This document shows positions 21,776-33,104 of a stretch of DNA of 64,000 nucleotides, in pieces. The notes under the pieces are model-generated. The model saw nothing but the letters and a program-made list of their open reading frames with translations. It did no database searches and was not told the origin of the DNA. Each line of letters begins with the position of its first letter. Within the stretch, counting starts at the first letter, position 1. The stretch is from Cristatella mucedo. Lineage: Eukaryota; Bryozoa; Phylactolaemata; Cristatellidae. Position numbers and translations under genes: made by a program. The stretch covers positions 608,001 to 672,000 of the forward strand of contig WPIO01000103.1 in assembly GCA_009760855.2 (NCBI GenBank), read 5' to 3'.

Positions 21776-22124
21776 CAGAGGACGAGTGACGAGCACGTGA
21801 CCGGTGGAGCAGGCGCCTCGAAGTGCGGCTAGTTAGTCGTGAAAAGGTGCTGAACCCATACGCCTGCGTATTGCAACGGTAGCATGGCACGGCCGAAGTC
21901 AAGTGCGACCGCCCGTGACTCAATACAAAAAGTACGTGTTAATGCAAAGAAGTCTACTCTAAACCCACGGAGGGCTACTCCGGCACATGCCAGCGAACAA
22001 CACACGACTCGCTTGTTCGTAGCCCAAGGTATAAACCGCCAGGCAATCACTAGATATTCAGTTGCCACGGTCAACACCACAGGTTATGACGCAAAGATTT
22101 CACGGCGAAGCTGGTCCATATGTT
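21776..22124. other. Stretch with no recognised feature
   Basis: Open frames on both strands (76-83 codons) have no domain signal. No repeat was recognised. Confidence 0.4.
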
Positions 22125-22560
22125 GATGATATCCGACAGAGAAAACTGCAGCTCCTCACTTGCATGGCATCCTGCCTCTTTCACCCTACCTCTGTCGACG
22201 TTTGCAGTTAGTTGCAATTATTCAGCCAGGCTTGCCTGTCATGACACAGCATGTCACTGCACAATTCTAGACATTCTCACGACCTATACTGGCGACTTCA
22301 AGGCACTTCCGCCCACTTTTAGATCCCTCCGTTCTCTTGCTCCGGCCTGCCTAGCTGAAACACTTCCTAATCAGGCTTCCCAACAACATCAGTTCCAATT
22401 TTCTCACGTCGTTTAGCAGTGCCTCTAATGAACCTTAAATCCTTTGGAGACCGAGCCTTCAGTTGCTGCTCTCTTAAAGACAAAAACTCATTGTCGGCTG
22501 ATGTCACGATACCCTTAATTCGACCTCGCTTTAGAAGAAGTAAAAGGCCAGCTGCTTCTC
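22125..22560 (+). mobile_element. LINE-A C-terminal coding fragment, old
   Basis: A decayed stretch follows LINE-A from about the 'LP.C.RRLQL' region (22170-22215) through TTTTAGATCCCTCCGTTCTC, CTTGCTCCGGCCTGCCTAGC, AAATCCTTTGGAGACCGAGC and the LKD.NSL segment. Substitutions and small deletions are numerous, and the 3' UTR and tail are absent. Confidence 0.75.
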
Positions 22561-24560
22561 ACGACCTCCTGTATAAAGCTTATGCGCTTATAAAGCTAGT
22601 GAGCTTAGGGGTTCTGAAATTGACCGCGTTATCACTATCTAGTGACACTCTTCTTTAACACTCTCATTCTTCCATAAAGTGCAACAATTTTTCTAGTTCT
22701 CTTTGGGTGCAACTATAGTGCTTTAATATAACAATTGCAACTAAATGAAGGTGTTCTCGAAATAGTTATAACATACACAAATAGTTCCTTAGGTATTTAT
22801 GATTCGTCTTTTCAATGAAATAAAACATACGTGTTAGGCATATGTTTCTGCACGCGGCTGCATACTCGTGCAAATGCTGTCGGGTTTGCATCGAGTGATC
22901 CTGAAATATCTCTTTTCACTGCAGGAGAAATTGCCAACTACTGACCCAAGTGCAGGGGGAGTTTCTAAATGCCCTTGGTTGTATGGCGTAGCTACTCCTG
23001 GGCCATGCAAATCACTCCAGCCTGCCTGCCTCCAATTACAAGATTTATTAAGAGCTGGAATATTACAATTATGCCGAGGCACCCTGACCGCCCGGAGCCA
23101 CGGGTGCTACCCGGGACTCGCCGCTTAGGAACAGGGTCCATACTCGGTCTCAGAGCCCGAGATTGCTTCAGACAAGATATGTCGCCGCAGCGTCGTACTC
23201 TCGCTACGTGAGATGCCGCGGTATTTGAAGGTATTCGCTGATACTATCCATAATAAGTTAAATGTCACAGCTCCGACACTCTTGTCCTTTTTTTCATTGC
23301 TTGTCTCAGAGTGCTTACAAACAGGTGATGCGGAAATGTTTCAGCGGAGGTACAATTGCCGTTGGCTTTTCATGTATTGCTCTTCACGGAGCTTACTCTG
23401 ACATTCTAGCTCTTTCAATGCTTCTCCACACATCTCAAGATGTCATGCCCAAAATATCAAGAGAGGTAATTTACTAGTTGCATATGCATCCACTATATTC
23501 ACTCTCATAGATGAAATTGAACATCGAATTGTTTATTTAATCAATAAATAGTAATGAGCAGACCTTTGATTAGCGTTTTATTTAATTACACGTGTAAACT
23601 GTAGTGGAAATTATCTCTCGTTGTGTAGATGAAAATGACAAGCTTAACCGGGACAGTCAGCTTGAGCTATGGTCCTGCCGGTCGGCGAGCCATTACGGCT
23701 AAGCCTTTTTGTAGGCATGTGCTTATATGCAAGATCTTCAATTCTTAAATTGAATTTTCCTCGATTTTCTCCAGAGTAGACGCTTTTCCGTTGATTTTCT
23801 TTAGCCAGAAGACTGCCTAATCCATTTACTAATGAACCGAGTACGAGTGGCTGGTCGAGGTCACTCGGCTAATCAAACCTCTGCAGTGAACTCACTGCCA
23901 AGATATTTGCTAAGATCGGCGAAGCAATTCCAAGCTACTCGTTCAATGCTATCGTTAGATTAATAATTAGCTTTTATTATCAATGGTTTGTAGTGGCTTA
24001 CATACTTACTTAGCCAAGGCTATTGTAGTGAAGGCTCTTACATGTACTCTTTAACTGGCTCTCGACATATATTTGTATACTAGCGTCTATTCGTGAAAAT
24101 ACATTGCTCGTGGCTTTTAAAATGTTGTCAACAGCTAATGGTTTTGAATATGCTTAACTTTCTGATGGTCATTTATGCTTATGAGCTGTTTGGGCTCGCG
24201 TGATTTGATCGAGTAGGAATCTTTCCGTGCCAGCCACGCGGACATTGTCACTTGTATGCTGCACTGGTTCGAGAAAAACTAAGTAAACCTCTCAAAATAC
24301 AAATAACACACAGCAGACCATATCAAATGCTTTTTGTTGATTAATTAATTTTTTGTGGGAATATTCGAAAACAAAACATTTCAATACATTCTCTTGAGCG
24401 CATTAAATTTGCAAATTAATTTATGGCGATTTTTTGTGAGTATGCGCTAGTGTCTTACATAACGCGTGAGCCAGTATTATCTACGACATGGTGATGAATG
24501 ATTCATAGAAAGTTACTTACTCTTGTGAAATCATGCAAATGAGAAGAAAAAGGAAAAGGC
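22561..24560. other. Stretch with no recognised feature (2 kb)
   Basis: No gene, RNA or repeat family was recognised. Overlapping short frames at 22834-23477 on both strands have no domains. Composition becomes more AT-rich after about 23500. Confidence 0.45.
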
Positions 24561-24564
24561 TGGG

Positions 24565-24677
24565 ATTTAGAGCATTCAATCGCGTTTCCCTTTACAGCAA
24601 ATGTAAAACGCCTAAAAAGAGATTGAGTTCCCTGAGAGCGCTTTATCAAGTGCATTATTATGATTATTATTATTAGT
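24565..24677 (+). mobile_element. LINE-A 3' tail
   Basis: ATTCAATCGCGTTTCCCTTT, CAGCAAATGTAAAACGCCTA, AAAAGAGATTGAGTTCCCTG, AGAGCGCTTTATCAAGTGCA and an interrupted (ATT)n run follow the LINE-A end exactly. A 5'-truncated insertion. Confidence 0.9.
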
Positions 24678-25914
24678 AGAGTACATTTGCATCGGCATCT
24701 TTTGTATACATTAAGAGGCGATATATCAACACAAGTTCCACAGCTTATAGGCTAGCTTGAAACAGTAGTGCTTCGACCACACTGTTTTAACTTGACCATA
24801 GGCCAGATTATTCATACTCGGGAAACAAGCAAAACTCGGGAAACATGCACGGAAAACAAGCAATAGACACTTCGCTGAGCAGTCGGAAGATTTGTGGCTG
24901 TATGATCGGCTTATTTATGCTATGAAGGAGTGCATTCTAAACGATGCCATGGGACTTGTAGGGTTTTGCTCTTTTACGGTTCGCATGCTTACGTCTTGTT
25001 ACAATGACGACTGCTGCCCGTACACTGGTATACAGGGTGCACAGAGCGTGTGAGCTAAAAGGCATTGCATTTCGTGACTTCGTCATTCTTCTACTATCCA
25101 AACGAGGCTGGTGACTCGGCATACTTTAAGTTCATCTTCACTATATAACAATTTGAGGCTGACAAGAAAAATGCCAACTAGGGAAAATTGGTAATTACTA
25201 TTGTCTTTCCTATCGCAATTTTGCCTTATTCATCGGTAGCCGAGATACGTGACTGATAAGGTTCAGAGTAAGACAAGCGACGGACGGTTTGTTAGTAGTA
25301 GCACTTGTAGCTGGTGTCTGTCAGGTTTCTGATCAGAAGATCAGTTTGGAGCTGAACGAAACTCAGTCGCTCGTCAGTGCTTTCGTCAACCATGTTGCTG
25401 CCGCGTCGCACCGCTTCCATCTGAACTTTGCTGGCTCGCTATCAGGCAGAGTTCCAGATTCTCTTTCTGGCGTGCAGGTGGCACCGATTACTTGCTCCAG
25501 TGGTGCCACCTATACGACCGCCGCATTGCTTTGTCAGTGTTTTCCTAGTGTGCTCTCGCACCACCCACTTCTCGGCTACCGCTCTTTTCGCCGCTATTCA
25601 CACGAATAAAATGTTTCGATGATCGAGCCTGTAGTTCGTATACACCGAAAGTCTGTAAATCACGCGAGGCTTCTGTCACCACCTGCATCAAGTTTAAATT
25701 ATATTATTCTATGCTTGAGATATATCTGCTCTGCTCAGCATTCATTGAACCACAGTCAGCGCGTCATCTTTTGCTTTTATGACCTTCGCAGGCTTAGCTG
25801 CGAAGATTCAGTGACTTCTATTACCCAGGGTTCTTACTAATCAGTGGCACCGAATGACTTCTTAAGTAACTTGCATTCTTGTCTTAACATGTTACGTTGC
25901 CTGTAAGTAACACT
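24678..25914. other. Stretch with no recognised feature
   Basis: A 106-codon frame at 25289-25609 begins with hydrophobic residues but has no ATG start and no recognised domain. Nothing else was found. Confidence 0.4.
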
Positions 25915-26010
25915 GGGTCACATTGCTTCTCTTACCTGTAAAGTGCGTAGCAGGAGATTCGGCTCTCTTAAGTTGCTATGCAAATGACGAATTAATTGTA
26001 ATCGTTAAGC
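25915..26010 (+). mobile_element. LINE-A-type 3' tail, old
   Basis: CTGTAAAGTGCGTAGCAGGA, GATTCGGCTCTCTTAAGTTG, CTATGCAAATGAC is a diverged version of the LINE-A/SINE-B terminal stem-loop. The upstream part is too worn to tell LINE from SINE. Confidence 0.55.
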
Positions 26011-26199
26011 TAGGACCAATCTCAGCTCCACAGAAAATAGTAGATCCCAGCTTCCTTGTCTCGTTACCGTAATCGGAAATCTGACATGTTGCAATCGCAG
26101 ACTGGATCGCAGACACACCTCCTTGTCACAGCCACGAGCCTCTAGATCGCAATCTTGGGGCTTCGCATCATGCCGCCCTGGCATTCGGACTCTGGTTTA

Positions 26200-26290
26200 A
26201 CTAAACAGCTGTGTTCAGCTGTTTAGTAAGTTTATATAAAGTAAGTTCAGATAAAGATTCGGTTACCTCAGGGTGCAATACAAATGTCAT
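26200..26290 (+). repeat. 12-bp hairpin next to a worn LINE-type tail
   Basis: ACTAAACAGCTG (26200-26211) and CAGCTGTTTAGT (26216-26227) are perfect reverse complements with a TGTT loop. After it comes AGATAAAGATTCGGTTACCT, CAGGGTGCAATACAAATG, a degenerate LINE-A/SINE-B tail. Confidence 0.6.
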
Positions 26291-27540
26291 AACATCCTTA
26301 TCGCTACGGCTACCGTGCCTCCTGAGTTTTCACATGCAGGGTTTCAAAATCACGATGATAGCTGGCTGTCAAAGCTGGTAAACAAAGATGTCCGCGAGCT
26401 TGGTTCAAATGTCAGAGTCAGTACGTAAGTATTACAGGTGGCAGTGTTCTCTGGCACTTGATTTTGCAACCAGATCGCAGCGTTTGTGGTAGTGTACTTG
26501 TGATGTATACTTTGCAAGAATTTTCTGGAAGTAGATGGAAGGAAATTAAATACCCTATGCAAATATGTTCAAAGTAAAGTGCAGTCTTATCTGTTCCTTC
26601 TCGTAGCCACAGTTACAAAGCTGGAGCGGTGTTAGGGTTTTTATTATATATAGTCCACCGAATGCCTACGCGGCATTCGGTGCGCACACGTAGCCAGCAA
26701 ACCCGTCTACAGGAGCAAAGAAGAAGGCGTGGCCGAGGTAAGAGAGTAGTCGAGAAAGGAGTAAGAGAGGTAAGGGAGGAGTCGAAACAGTAAGAGGGGC
26801 AGAGCAGCAGCGGGAGCGTAGGACGACTGGAAAACAGTTCGCACCAATCAGTCGGCGGCAGCAGCAGCTGAACACATGTCCCTGCAAAAAAAGCAATGCG
26901 GATGTGAGCAGCGCAGTCTAGGACGCTCGTACGTCGGTTTCCACCTGTACTTTCGTGCTAAAGAGGACTGCTTATTATTTTCTCATAGAGCGCCCGAGGA
27001 AACGAAGTGATTGAATCCAGTGTCATTGCTAAGCAGGGAAGGGAGGAGCCGATCGAGCCTTCGCTGGTTTTTCAGGTCGAATTAAGCACTTAGTTTCATC
27101 CGACGATCCATCGTGGGCTGCTCGTCTAGCAGGAGGGCGAGAGGCAGGATTTCTTGGGATTAACCGCCGACGTCATTGAGGACTATTCAGCGCCAATTTA
27201 CACGCGATAGGCCAATCTTGTGAGCAAATACTAGGCGACGATGGTCAAACGGGGAGGAGAGAATCGGCAACTAATACTGTCTGCAGCCAGCCAGTGGAAA
27301 AACTTTGGGCCGAACGAGGGATAGGTCAGGACGAAAATCTTTGCCTCAATTATTAGATCTCCATCCGTCTTTTTCAAAGCAAATGCGTCCGATAGTCTGA
27401 TAGCTTCTTGCCCCGTTGCAGATGATTAAGCGGTCTATCTAGATAGCGATAGCGTGTCGAATGGGCTCTCAGCGAAAACGAGTTAATGCCTCGTCAAAAG
27501 TACTCGCTTCTCGTCTTACATACATACACGCATACAATAT
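26291..27540. other. Stretch with no recognised gene
   Basis: The only structure noted is an 11-bp perfect hairpin at 26656-26682 (CACCGAATGCC ... GGCATTCGGTG). Its left arm resembles the LINE-B 3' motif CCACCGAATGC. Nothing coding was recognised. Confidence 0.45.
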
Positions 27541-27700
27541 TAGCTAATATAACAGCCTCAATTTCTTAGCGACAGAAGAACCTCAATGGCTATCAGCACC
27601 GATTACACTTGGCAGTGCCCGGATCGTCCACTGCAGGATTTGAACCCGCGACGTCGGTCGTGAAGAGTGAGCGCCTTACCTCCTGGGCTATCACGGCCCT
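27541..27700 (-). mobile_element. SINE-A copy 3, with intact A and B boxes
   Basis: The minus strand begins GGGCCGTGATAGCCCAGGAG, containing TAGCCCAGGAGG (27679-27690), which fits the tRNA A-box pattern TRGCNNAGYNGG. A B box GGTTCAAATCC follows at 27636-27646. The body GATAGCCATTGAGGTTCTTC, TGTCGCTAAG and end AGGCTGTTATATTAGC match the other SINE-A copies. A tRNA-derived pol III retroposon copied by a LINE is the obvious interpretation. Confidence 0.88.
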
Positions 27701-27929
27701 TGGAGGACGCATCACGAAAACGTAATCTTGCTAAGGCTTAGGAGTTTAATTCACAGTCGAGGCATCTGTCGAGCATCAACGTCGCCTGTGAACTTCTTAG
27801 TCAGATACGAACGAACACAAAGCAAGATATCCACACGCAGTGACGCTGAGTATTTCAAGCGGCCTGATGACACCTCTTTATCCTGGTATTGTGTTGGCGG
27901 CGTGCATAAAAAATGTTTGTGGAGGCTAG
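27701..27929. other. Short spacer
   Basis: Nothing recognised between SINE-A and the LINE-A 3' end. Confidence 0.4.
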
Positions 27930-28167
27930 TTCATGTGCTTATGCGTGCTGACACTGTGCATGCTGCCACTAACCACATTTTCATGCTGACCCTGTGCATG
28001 TCACCCCTAACCATATTATTCATCTCGTTTGTTTTTCAAGCATGATTTGACTTACCATTCAATTGCATTTCACTTTACAGCAAATGTAAAGCGCCTAGAG
28101 AGAGAGATTGAGTTCTCTGAGGGCGCTTTATCAAGTGAATTATTATTATTATTATTATTATTATTAT
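27930..28167 (+). mobile_element. LINE-A 3' UTR and tail, best preserved
   Basis: It contains two 3' UTR subrepeats (GCTGACACTGTGCATGCTGC, GCTGACCCTGTGCATGTCAC), then CAAATGTAAAGCGCC and GGCGCTTT (28088-28095 against 28122-28129, an 8-bp perfect stem), an inner AGAGA/TCTCT pairing, and about nine ATT units. Truncation within the 3' UTR leaves no coding sequence. Confidence 0.93.
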
Positions 28168-29483
28168 CTTCGGAATCAAACCCGGGCAAGGGCGGCAGGA
28201 GGCAGCTAGCTGTTCAGGAAAAGTCTTGGACCTCTTGGTGCGTCCTTCATACAAAGCAGAACGCCCCTAGACTGCTGGCTTCGAACTGCGTCGATGTCAT
28301 CGCTGATGGGGGAACGCGCTCTGTGCATCTGCATCTCTCCTCGTTGTGCTTGCACTTCGTGACTCAGGTCGCAGTTTTTACTCCTGCAGCGGACAATCCT
28401 TAATATTCACTGCTATTTAGGTTGATAACCACAGAGTCTCCTCTGCGGCGAAAAGATGAGGCTTCCGAATTAGCGAAAACTTGCTTTTACTTTTTCGATA
28501 CAGATTAATGCCAGCCAAGTATTCGTAACGTTACCGCAAATTGATCATGTTCGTGACCCCGACGGCTAGCATTTACCACTCGCGGCTGGCCATGACGGTA
28601 ACATCGGATGTGTTTTATGACTTGTGCTTGATCTCAAAGTTCAACTTTTCCTTTACTCGCTTGCTTGCTGTAGCCCCAATTCTGACTGAGCTTCTCATCC
28701 AGTGAATGAGCTCTTAGTAATTGCATTAGCCAACTAAGGCCCCCAGTCATTCATCAACTCAACTTGCCAACAGCTACAGCTGCGTGCTTCCGATGTAGTA
28801 TTACCGATGGCCCACATCGAGTTGGTTCCACTGTTCCTCTTGAAATTAACTAGCCAGATAGGTTTCAAGGCGCAGAGTAAGTTGACTACCAGTGTAAGAA
28901 GTGCATTGGATTGTGTATTGCATAGTAAAACGGCGGCTCTTTGAAACAGCCAGATTATGACTTATATTATTTACTCGTCCTCCAAAATGGTAACAAATAG
29001 TGACGGGCTATGCGATTATCTATGGCCAAGGCAGCATGCAAGCAGAAGCCGTATAATAGGCAGGACGTCGTTGCCTTTGCAGTTGAGCTGGATTGTTCTT
29101 CTTTAGGCATTGCGCCGTACTAGAGTTTTTGTACGGCGTGGCTGCTGTTGCACGCCTGCAACCCTTCCCCGACGACAGATAGAATTCTCCGCTATATACC
29201 GCTATATACCGCTTGTTACCTTAAAGTTACCTTCTCATGCTCCTCTTTGCTGCCGTATTGCGCCACCATCGGCTGACCGGCTTGCACTGATGCTGCCCTT
29301 ATAAGTCGATAGAAAGGATTTTAAGGCGCAGGGTGTGACCTTTATTTGTCATGCATCAACTAGGATAACCTGCTGAACCTGGGTGAAAGCAGCACTTGGC
29401 GCCTAATACTGCCAGGACATGAAGGCCGATACACTCCGTTCGAGATAATACCGTCGTTTTGTAATGTATCTATGTAATGCATC
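28168..29483. other. Stretch with no recognised feature
   Basis: No domain or repeat family was recognised. A 13-bp direct repeat (ACCGCTATATACC / CCGCTATATACCG) near 29190-29213 is the only local structure. Confidence 0.45.
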
Positions 29484-29930
29484 TCCGTCTGTAACCCCAC
29501 AAAGACACAAACACTTTATGCAGTTGTTACGCAGGAGAGTTTTGTATAGCGCACTCACAGCCTAAGCGGCTTTCGGTACGCATTCGGTAGCCAACAGACT
29601 TCGTCTCACGCAACAAAGAGAAAGTGGGAAGCATAGCTGAGTCAGGAGAGCAGTTGAGGTAGTGAGTAGCATGGAGGTAGCAGCTCAGGTCTGCCGGAAA
29701 AGGATGAGCCATAGTCGGCCGCTGGAGAGTAGTTGTCGTTGCATAAGAATTGTTGAAGCGATTTCCACAGTCTAGGACCTGCAGAGCTAAAACTTCTTTT
29801 GCTTTGGACGAATGAATGGTACAGCTAATTTATTGTCCATAGAGGTCCTGAGGGCACGAGAAGGCTGAAACTGGTGCAGCAGTTCAGCTAGGTATGGAAT
29901 AAAAGCCGTGGCGGGCATTTTGGGTCAGCG
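29484..29930 (-). mobile_element. LINE-B C-terminal coding region and 3' UTR, minus strand
   Basis: On the minus strand, CCTAGCTGAACTGCTGCACC, GACAATAAATTAGCTGTACC and GTCCTAGACTGTGGAAATCG encode decayed 'LAELLHQ', 'DNKLAVPF' and 'PRLWNSLPQ' segments. The 3' UTR follows (CCCACTTTCTCTTTGTTGCG, GACGAAGTCTGTTGGCTACC) and ends CTTTGTGGGGTTACAGACGG. The terminal stem GTAAC/GTTAC is kept. Confidence 0.88.
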
Positions 29931-29935
29931 TAATA

Positions 29936-30076
29936 TAGTTCATTTGTATAGCGCCCGAAGAGAACTTAATCTCTATTCAGGCACGTCACAGAAGCCCGAG
30001 AAGCTCGAGCCACGACCTCGGCCAGACCTTGGTCTGGGCGAGCACCTTAACCACTGGGTGAAATCAACCAGTTACG
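29936..30076 (-). mobile_element. SINE-B copy 2, minus strand
   Basis: The minus strand reads GATTTCACCCAGTGGTTAAG (A-box region), CCAAGGTCTGGCCGAGGTCG, GGCTCGAGCTTCTCGGGC (B-box region), then GCCTGAATAGAGATTAAGTT and CGGGCGCTATACAAATG. The tail keeps the stem-loop. It is sandwiched between two LINE-B segments of opposite orientation. Confidence 0.85.
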
Positions 30077-30269
30077 AAGGCTGAAAACGTTTCGGCTGAG
30101 CCGTTAATATCTCGGGAATCAGACCTCTCAGCATTGGCCAGTACATTGTTTACTGTCTTATATATCTCTATAGCAAGATGTTTTCTGCTTACCAAAATTT
30201 GGATGACGCTTCGCTCCAGTAGCTGCATATCCGAGACTACCTCACCCGAGATCTCATTCTCTCAGTCCA

Positions 30270-30660
30270 TGCGTTCTGACTAGGTTGGTGGCGAGGTTGC
30301 AATTTTTATTCGTAATCGTTTGGCTATAAGATATGCAGATTTTTGCACGGGCCATCATTTGAATCAGTTGGAATCAGGTCCTCATCAAAGACAGTGCCTC
30401 TCACTGGTGTGATATACCTACCTCCTGCTGGCTGTCTAAATTTGTTTATAGAGAAATCTTTTTGAGTTCCTCGCTGAAATATTTGGGTGTGACAGGCCGT
30501 TACTGATTGCTGGAGACTTCAGTATTCAAGTTGGAAACTCTATTAGCAGCCAGTTTCTCTCGGTTCTTGACTGTCTTGAGAATTTTGGTTCGGTCTAACA
30601 CGTTAATCATACCACCCACGTCGGTGGCCATATCGCAGATCTTGTGATCATCAAGGATTT
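30270..30660 (+). pseudogene. LINE-B endonuclease fragment
   Basis: The reading passes through several stops: GGEVAIFIRNRLAIRYADF, then a 'YLPP' equivalent reading YTYLLLAV, GDFSIQVGNSISSQFLSVLD, and TTHVGGHIADLVIIKDF. These match the AP-like endonuclease strand order. The catalytic 'GDFN' Asn is changed to Ser in GDFS, and 'TH.GG.LDLV' has lost its Asp (ADLV), so this copy would be inactive even without the stops. Confidence 0.8.
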
Positions 30661-31149
30661 CTGCCCTGCTGACATTGTTGAGTGTCCTCTGACCTGTCAG
30701 ATCATTGTTCGGTCTCGTTTAATGTTCCTGCTCTGTTGTACCTACAGAGCAACGTCGAACTTTACCAGCAAATTAACTTGAAAAGCATTGACACATTTTG
30801 AAATCTGTTTGTGGTACATGTCTTTTCGATCTGCCCCTAGACTCGACCGACAACCTCGATATCTTCACTGATGGGGTGAACATGACACTTAGGAAAGCTC
30901 TTGACAATCACGCTCCCGTTCATTCTATCCGTGTGCAGAGTCGTGGAGATTCCTTTCAATTTTCAAAAACTTCAAAAGATGCGCCGTATTAAGTGCAGGC
31001 TTGAACGTCGTTTTAAGAAATCAGGGTCTGAGGCAGATCTAGTCAATTTCAAAGACTTCTTTCGAGTTTACACCTGGAAGCTTACAAAAGTCTTTTTTCA
31101 CTCGCAAACTGAAGTCTTGCCACTCAGACCGAAAACAGATTTATAAGAT

Positions 31150-32160
31150 GGTACAAAATTTACTTGCCAATGCTGAGAGGTCTGACTCCCCAGATATTAA
31201 CGGCTCAGCCGAAAGGTTTTCAGCCTTCTTTACTGATAAAAACTGTGCACATTCGTCCCTCCATAAAGCCCACTCCGAGTAAAGCAATTGCGGAATCGCC
31301 ACATGTGACCCTTTCTTGAAAGATTTTCCGAGGTTTCTGCTTGGGATGTGGATACCTAAGTGATGCAACTAAGATCTAGTAAAAAAGAGCTCGTCTCCTG
31401 AAGACCCTATACCATCATCTCTGTGGTCTTCACTGGCAGACCAACTTTGCCCTGCCACAAACGAGATTTTTAATGCTTCTTTGGTTCTTTGGAAATAGAG
31501 GTCGTAGCAAAGTCCTTCAAATCGGCAATCAATGGACCGATATTTAAAAAAGCCTGGATTAGATACAGAAGTCTTTGAAAAGTATCGCTCAGTTTTCATT
31601 CTTCCTTTTTGGTCAAAGAGTCTTGCAAAAGTTGTCGATAAGCAGCTGGTTGCACATACTGAAAGAATAAAATGCCATACAAATTCCAATTTCGATTCAA
31701 GAGGCAGCACTTCACTAAACTGTTCTCCTCCGTGTTAAAAATGACATCTGATGCTGCAAAGATGATGGGAATGTCACTCCCCTAGCTCTGCTAGATCAAT
31801 CAGCTGCCTTTGAAAGCGTTGATCACGATTTCCTAATTGAATGACTGAGGGCAACGATCGGTCTGGTAGAAGAGGCACTGGCGTGGTTGAAATTGTACTT
31901 GTCTGATTGTGTTCAGTCCGTGTCGTGTGGGGTCAGGTGTCACACACGAGACCGGTCACCTGTACAGTCCCTCAAGGGCCCGTCCTCGTTCCCTTGCTGT
32001 TATCCATTTATAATCAACCTCTGGGAATATTGATTAAGGCCCATGGAATAGGATATTACTTTTATGCTGACGATATTCCACTGTATTTGTCATTCAAACC
32101 ACCGGGATATGCTGCAGCATTTGATAAACTGAACGCTTGCCTAGCCGTCATTCGATCCTA
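31150..32160 (+). pseudogene. LINE-B reverse transcriptase region
   Basis: It contains SDSPDINGSAERFSAFFTDK, then SSPEDPIPSSLWSSLADQL, YLKKPGLDTEVFEKYRSV, DKQLVAHTERIK and a VSHTRPVTCTVPQGPV segment. GYYFYADDIPLYLSF carries the YADD catalytic pair. The parallel copy at 62920-64000 is better preserved and lets the blocks be aligned. Frameshifts occur near 31370, 31490 and 31740. Confidence 0.88.
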
Positions 32161-32449
32161 GATGTCGGAAAACTTCTTAAAACTAAATGATGATACAACT
32201 GTACTGCTGCTGGTAGGATACCAAAAACGTGGGGCATGATTAGAAGGCTGTGCTCTTCTAATAGGTGATGCTATTGTGTGACCATCGCGACCTGATCGAA
32301 ATTTAGGTGTCGTTTTCAAAAGCTGCCTAAATTTAAAAGCTTCATCAGAAAACTGCTTCTGCAGCTAGCCATCACGTCCGATTCCCATATAATATAAGGA
32401 GCTGTATTCCATGGCGTCTTGAGAACAATTGTACTCGCTCCAGAGGTTT

Positions 32450-32735
32450 GAGCACGTGTCTCCTTTGCTAAAAAAGCTAGGATAGTTGCCGGTTGAGCAA
32501 CGGATACAGAGCGAAGTTCTTACGCTGACCAGCAAGGACCACCACGGCTTGGCTCCTCTTTACCTTGCTGAACTGCTGAACCAGTTTCCACCTCTTCATG
32601 CCCTCATGTCCGGTATGGACAATAAGTTAGCTGTTCCATTCCTCCGCTTAAAGACCCTTGGGGACAGAAGCTTTAGCTCTTCAGGTCCTAGGCTGTAGAA
32701 CTTGCTTCCACAATTCTTACTCAACCACAACTACT
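32450..32735 (+). pseudogene. LINE-B C-terminal region of ORF2
   Basis: FEHVSPLLKKLG, a stop, then LPVEQRIQSEVLTLTSKDHH, GLAPLYLAELLNQ, DNKLAVPFLRLKTLGDRSFS and SSGPRL followed by a stop where relatives have WNSLP. These are the post-RT blocks of this LINE family. Confidence 0.88.
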
Positions 32736-32990
32736 CTCCTGCTGCCGACTATGGTTCATCCTTTCCGGTGGTCCTGAGCTGCTAATTCCATGCTACTCAC
32801 CACCTCAAACTGCTCTCCTGACTCTGCTATGTTTCCCACTTTCTCTTTGTTGCGTGAGACGGAGTCTGTTGGCTACCGAATGCCTACCGAAAGCTGCTGA
32901 GGCTGTGAGTGGGCTATGCAGAACTCTCCTGCCTAACTTAGCACACAGTATTCATGGCTTTGTGGAGTTACACACGGAGAAGAATTACAT

Positions 32991-33104
32991 TAAATCTAGC
33001 TTCTCCTTTATAGACTGATCGCGGATAAGTAACCCCATTGGTTTTAGCAAGCCGAAATTTACTAGGCGGAATTGAAGAAAGAGGCTGTCCAATAACTGTG
33101 CGAC
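32991..33104. other. Short spacer between LINE-B and LINE-A
   Basis: About 115 bp of unrecognised sequence lie between the LINE-B end and the LINE-A start. Confidence 0.4.

Larger units (their letters stand above)
30225..32990 (+). mobile_element. LINE-B, longest copy (CR1/L2-type non-LTR retrotransposon)
   Basis: This second LINE family shows, in order, an AP-like endonuclease (GGEVAIFIRNRLAIRY at about 30290; PLLIAGDFSIQVGN at about 30500-30540; NHTTHVGGHIADLVI at about 30605-30650), a reverse transcriptase (SSPEDPIPSSLWSSLADQL at about 31390; KKPGLDTEVF; VPQGPV..PLLLSIY at about 31970; YADD at 32064-32075), the C-terminal region (LPVEQRIQSEVLTLT; HHGLAPLYLAELL) and a 3' UTR with a degenerate terminal hairpin ending ATTACATTAAAT. 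Many stops and frameshifts make it a pseudogene. Part of the sequence before 'FEHVSPLLKKLG' seems deleted. ORF1 is not visible. Confidence 0.88.

Noticed and set aside
25289-25609. Apparent small secreted protein with a hydrophobic start
   Set aside because: The first codon is TTG, not ATG, no other domain is visible and no splice context supports it.
31369-31710. 113-codon minus-strand frame
   Set aside because: It is the antisense shadow of the LINE-B reverse transcriptase on the plus strand.
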